In this document: positions 61,228 through 64,000 of the stretch, one piece after another
Layout: each line of letters begins with the position of its first letter
Position numbering within the stretch: the first letter of the stretch is position 1
Source: Pseudoxanthomonas sp. SL93
GTDB taxonomy: Bacteria; Pseudomonadota; Gammaproteobacteria; Xanthomonadales; Xanthomonadaceae
Length of the DNA: 64,000 nt
Assembly (NCBI RefSeq): GCF_026625825.1
Contig: NZ_CP113065.1
Location: 2,790,001 to 2,854,000, forward strand
Direction: 5' to 3'
Program-made: the position numbers and the translations under genes
The notes under the pieces: model-generated
What the model saw: only the letters and a program-made list of their open reading frames with translations
The model's database searches: none
What the model was told of the DNA's origin: nothing

Positions 61228-62055
61228 CTACGCCGAACGCACGTAGAAGCGTTTCGCGCCGCCTTCGCCCGCGCGCTCCTCGACGGTGAAGTGCCGCGGA
61301 TGCGCCTTCATCAGGTCGCTGAGCTTCTTGTGGCCATACAGGCGGGTGTCGAAATCAGGACGCACCTTGCTGAGGTAGCTGCCGACGCTGCCGAGGAAGG
61401 CCCAGCCCTGGTCGTCGCTGGCTTCCTCGATGGCCTGGCGGATCAGCCGCAGCGGCAGGGATTCGTGCCGGGCCTGGTCCGGCGCTGGCGCGGCGGTGGG
61501 TTCGGCCTGGGCGGCGGGCTTCTTCGCCACCGGCTTCGCGGATTTTTTCGCCGGCTTGGCCGGCGGTGGCGGCGGCGCGGGCACTTCGCTGCGCAGCACT
61601 TCCACGTAGATGAACTTGTCGCAGGCCTGCACGAAGGCGTCCGGCGTCTTGCGCTCGCCGAAGCCGTAGACGGTCAGCCCTTCCTCGCGCAGGCGCTGGG
61701 CCAGGCGGGTGAAGTCGCTGTCGCTGGAGACCAGGCACACGCCGTCGAAGCGCCGCGTGTACATCAGGTCCATCGCGTCGATGATCAGCGAACTGTCGGT
61801 GGCGTTCTTGCCGCTGGTATAGGCGAACTGCTGCACCGGGTTGATCGAATGCTTCAGCAGCGCCTGCTTCCACTGCGTCATGCGCGTGCTGGTGAAGTCG
61901 CCGTAGATGCGCTTCACGCTGGCCACGCCGTACTTGGCCACTTCCGCCAGCAGGCCTTCGATCACGGCGGGCTGGGCGTTGTCGGCGTCGATCAGCACGG
62001 CGAGCCGCAGCTGTTCGTCGTCGTTCTCGGGCCTGACGGCCGGGCGGGATTTCAT
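61228..62055 (-). CDS. NYN-domain protein with C-terminal OST-HTH/LOTUS domain
   Basis: A 275-residue protein. The N-terminal NYN (PIN-like nuclease) domain shows 'LAVLIDADNAQPAVIEGLL' (18-36), 'GDFTSTRMTQWKQALLKHSI', 'SSLIIDAMDLMY' and 'CLVSSDSDFTRLAQRLREEG' (107-126), so the acidic residues for metal binding (Asp23, Asp25, Asp93, Asp112/114) are present. After a proline-, alanine- and lysine-rich linker (about 160-195) a LOTUS/OST-HTH-like domain closes the protein ('LRLIRQAIEEASDDQGWAFLGSVGSYL'). Such LabA/YacP-like proteins are thought to cut or bind RNA. The start at 62055 has an AGGA site; the frame is open to a GTG at 62097. Confidence 0.85.
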   Translation of the reverse strand: MKSRPAVRPENDDEQLRLAVLIDADNAQPAVIEGLLAEVAKYGVASVKRIYGDFTSTRMTQWKQALLKHSINPVQQFAYTSGKNATDSSLIIDAMDLMYTRRFDGVCLVSSDSDFTRLAQRLREEGLTVYGFGERKTPDAFVQACDKFIYVEVLRSEVPAPPPPPAKPAKKSAKPVAKKPAAQAEPTAAPAPDQARHESLPLRLIRQAIEEASDDQGWAFLGSVGSYLSKVRPDFDTRLYGHKKLSDLMKAHPRHFTVEERAGEGGAKRFYVRSA

Positions 62056-62179
62056 GCGGGCCGATTCCTGTGCGGGATGAGGCGCATTGTGCACCACGTG
62101 GCCGGGACATGACCGCGGTCACTTGACGCTGCCGCGCGCGCCGACGACAGTCAGGCGGCTTATTCCACCGGATCCGGGC

Positions 62180-63808
62180 ATGCAACGACGCGACTTCCTC
62201 ACCCTCGGCGGCCTGACCCTGGCAGGGCTGGCGCTTCCCGGCACGCGCGTGATCGCCGCCGAAGCGCTGCTGGAACCGGGCAACGTGGCGCAGAAGAAGC
62301 GACTGGCCGATGCGGCGCTGGCCGCCGCCACGGCCGCTGGCGCCACCTATTGCGACGTGCGCATCGGCCGTTACCTGCGGCAATCGCTGATCACCCGCGA
62401 GGACAAGGTGCAGAACGTGGTGAACACCGAATCCTCCGGCATCGGCGTGCGTGTGATCGCGCAGGGCGCCTGGGGATTCGCCGCGACCAACGAGCAGACC
62501 CCCGACGGCGTCGCCGCCGCGGCGCGGCAGGCCGTGGCCATCGCCCGCGCGAATGCCCGCATCCAGGGCAAGCCGGTGCAGCTGGCGCCGCTCAAGGGCG
62601 TGGGCGAGGTGGCGTGGAAGACGCCGATCGTGAAGAACGCGATGGCGGTGCCGGTGAAGGAGAAGGTGGACCTGCTGCTGGGCGCGAACGCCACCGCGCT
62701 GGCCGCGGGCGCCAGCTTCGCGGCCTCGCGCATGTTCGTCATCAACGAGCAGAAGTACTTCGCCAGCACCGACGGGTCGTACATCGACCAGGACGTGCAC
62801 CGCATCTGGGTGCCTTTCACCGTCACCGTGGTCGACCAGGCCAGCGGCCGGTTCAAGACGCGCGACGGGCTGTCCGCACCGATGGGCATGGGCTACGAGT
62901 ACCTGGACGCCAACCCGCAGGACAAGTTCGCGCTGCCGGGGGGCGTGGTGGCCTACGGCGCGTCATACGACCTGCGCGAGGACATCGTCGCGGCCGCCAG
63001 GCAGGCGCGCGCCAAGCTGACCGCCCCGTCGGTGAAGCCCGGCAAGTACGACCTGGTGGTGGACCCGTCCAACCTGTTCCTGACCATCCACGAAAACGTC
63101 GGCCATCCGCTGGAACTGGATCGCGTGCTGGGCTACGAGGCCAATTACGCCGGCACCAGTTTCGCCACGCTGGACAAGCGCGAGCAGCGCTTCCAGTGGG
63201 GCAGCCCGATCGTCAACTTCACCGCCGACAAGGTCGAGGCCCGCAGCCTGGGCGCGGTGGGTTACGACGACGAGGGTGTGAAGACCCGGCGCTGGGACCT
63301 GGTCAAGGACGGCGTGCTGGTCAATTACCAGGCCACCCGCGACGAAGTGCACATCCTGGGCGAGAGCGCCTCGCATGGCTGCAGCTATGCCGATTCGTGG
63401 AGCAGCGTGCAGTTCCAGCGCATGGCCAACGTGTCGCTGGCACCGGGCAAGGCGCCGCTGACGGTGGCCGAGATGGTCAAGGACGTGGAGAACGGCATCT
63501 ACATCCACGGCCGCGGCTCGTATTCCATCGACCAGCAGCGCTACAACGCCCAGTTCGGCGGGCAGCTGTACTTCGAGATCAGGAACGGCCAGGTGACGCG
63601 GCAGATCGAAGACGCCGCGTACCAGATCCGCACGCCGGAGTTCTGGAACGCCTGCACGGCCATCTGCGACGAGCGCGACTACCGCCTGGGCGGTTCGTTC
63701 TTCGACGGCAAGGGCCAGCCCAGCCAGGTGTCGGCCGTCTCGCACGGCTCGTCCACCACCCGCTTCAACGGCATCAACATCATCAACACGGCACGATCCC
63801 TCGGGTGA
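62180..63808 (+). CDS. Tat-exported TldD-like metalloprotease
   Basis: A 542-residue TldD/PmbA-family protein. It starts with a twin-arginine signal, 'MQRRDFLTLGGLTLAGLALPG', unlike cytosolic TldD. The zinc motif H-E-x3-H is at 304-309 in 'LTIHENVGHPLELDRVLGYEANYAG', and a conserved C-terminal 'ASHGCSYADSW' and 'IYIHGRGSYSIDQQRYNAQFGG' supply further family blocks. TldD/TldE pairs unfold and degrade peptides through the joint pore; an exported homologue has been seen in several Xanthomonadaceae but its target is unknown. A TTGACG sequence at 62123-62128 could belong to its promoter. The ATG at 62180 was chosen because it begins the Tat signal. Confidence 0.9.
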   Translation: MQRRDFLTLGGLTLAGLALPGTRVIAAEALLEPGNVAQKKRLADAALAAATAAGATYCDVRIGRYLRQSLITREDKVQNVVNTESSGIGVRVIAQGAWGFAATNEQTPDGVAAAARQAVAIARANARIQGKPVQLAPLKGVGEVAWKTPIVKNAMAVPVKEKVDLLLGANATALAAGASFAASRMFVINEQKYFASTDGSYIDQDVHRIWVPFTVTVVDQASGRFKTRDGLSAPMGMGYEYLDANPQDKFALPGGVVAYGASYDLREDIVAAARQARAKLTAPSVKPGKYDLVVDPSNLFLTIHENVGHPLELDRVLGYEANYAGTSFATLDKREQRFQWGSPIVNFTADKVEARSLGAVGYDDEGVKTRRWDLVKDGVLVNYQATRDEVHILGESASHGCSYADSWSSVQFQRMANVSLAPGKAPLTVAEMVKDVENGIYIHGRGSYSIDQQRYNAQFGGQLYFEIRNGQVTRQIEDAAYQIRTPEFWNACTAICDERDYRLGGSFFDGKGQPSQVSAVSHGSSTTRFNGINIINTARSLG

Positions 63809-63868
63809 ACCCGGCGCCGATGGCGGTCACGGTACGTGCATCCGCCCGCCATCTATGCCGAAAGTCAT

Positions 63869-63898
63869 TTGACGCCCTCTCCACGGCGGCGCAAGAAT
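63869..63898 (+). promoter_or_regulatory. Possible promoter for the next gene
   Basis: TTGACG (63869-63874), 18 bp, AAGAAT (63893-63898), about 95 bp before the presumed TTG start at 63993. The -35 sequence is the same as that seen upstream of the TldD-like gene at 62123. Confidence 0.35.
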
Positions 63899-63992
63899 CG
63901 GGGCTGCTCCTGCGGGGTCCCATGCAGGCGCCGTGCTTCCGTCGCAATTCCCCTCCCGTGCCTTGCACGGGTCCCACTGGTGGAGAACAGCC

Positions 63993-64000
63993 TTGCAACG
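63993..64000 (+). CDS. Probable first codons of a second TldD-like gene (cut by the window)
   Basis: TTG CAA CG after GGAGAACAGCC looks like a ribosome site plus start giving M-Q-R, the same first residues as the Tat-exported TldD-like protein just upstream. TldD-family proteins usually work as pairs. Only eight bases are visible, so this is little more than a guess. Confidence 0.25.

Overview
The window is high-GC DNA from a gammaproteobacterium, most likely a Xanthomonadaceae member close to Pseudoxanthomonas/Xanthomonas. The reasons are a TonB-dependent receptor of the large Xanthomonas/Caulobacter type, a xylan/xylose locus with operators like the Xanthomonas XylR 'xyl-box', a bioBFHC biotin operon, a fused indolepyruvate oxidoreductase, and REP-like intergenic repeats of the kind common in this family. 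No prophage, transposase, CRISPR array or integrase is visible.

Layout. (1) 1-8.2 kb is core metabolism: the end of a PLP-dependent dehydratase gene, a YdcF-like membrane protein, a SnoaL-like protein, the biotin operon bioB-bioF-bioH-bioC with a probable BirA operator, comF, a secreted RidA-like protein, ubiA and tRNA-Arg(CCG). (2) 8.3-26.1 kb is xylan and xylose use. A seven-gene operon with mostly 4-bp overlaps encodes GH67 alpha-glucuronidase, an acetylesterase, GH43, GH3 with a PA14 insert, a GPH sugar symporter, a cytoplasmic GH43 and an aldose-1-epimerase-like protein. A LacI regulator is divergent from it. xylB-xylA-xylE follows behind a xyl-box. Glucuronyl, acetyl and arabinosyl/xylosyl groups would be removed in the periplasm, oligomers imported, and xylose isomerised and phosphorylated. 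(3) 26.3-35.4 kb holds a TonB-dependent receptor with a perfect xyl-box palindrome and a coupled short leader ORF upstream. Downstream lie SapC-like, cupin/JmjC-like, flavin-halogenase-like and DUF6445-like genes, and a second, paralogous LacI regulator is divergent.

(4) 35.6-46.9 kb is a three-gene surface operon: a 1857-residue repeat protein ending in an OmpA-like domain, a 1238-residue outer-membrane-barrel-like protein, and a DUF11 protein. The first gene carries four 357-bp tandem repeats that look identical by eye. (5) 47.3-53.0 kb has a GntR/HutC regulator divergent from zwf-pgl with a paired operator between them, a membrane-anchored cytochrome c, and a secreted endonuclease/phosphatase-family enzyme. 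(6) 53.0-53.7 kb is intergenic and contains a 16-unit array of exactly 21-nt units. On the minus strand it reads as a heptapeptide repeat, (S/T)-(H/Q)-L-K-A-S-S, interrupted by one stop. (7) 53.7-64 kb has a DUF1653 gene, a gamma-glutamyltransferase gene broken by a 71-bp inversion/duplication scar, a TPR-like protein, the 1236-residue indolepyruvate oxidoreductase, a DUF938 methyltransferase-like protein, a NYN/LOTUS protein, a Tat-exported TldD-like protease and probably the first codons of a second one.

The observations most worth following are the 21-nt/heptapeptide array, the template-switch-like scar in ggt, the repeat-protein/barrel operon, and the xylan-linked receptor cluster with its halogenase-like enzyme and leader ORF. 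All identifications come from reading the sequence and recalling families; no database search was run.
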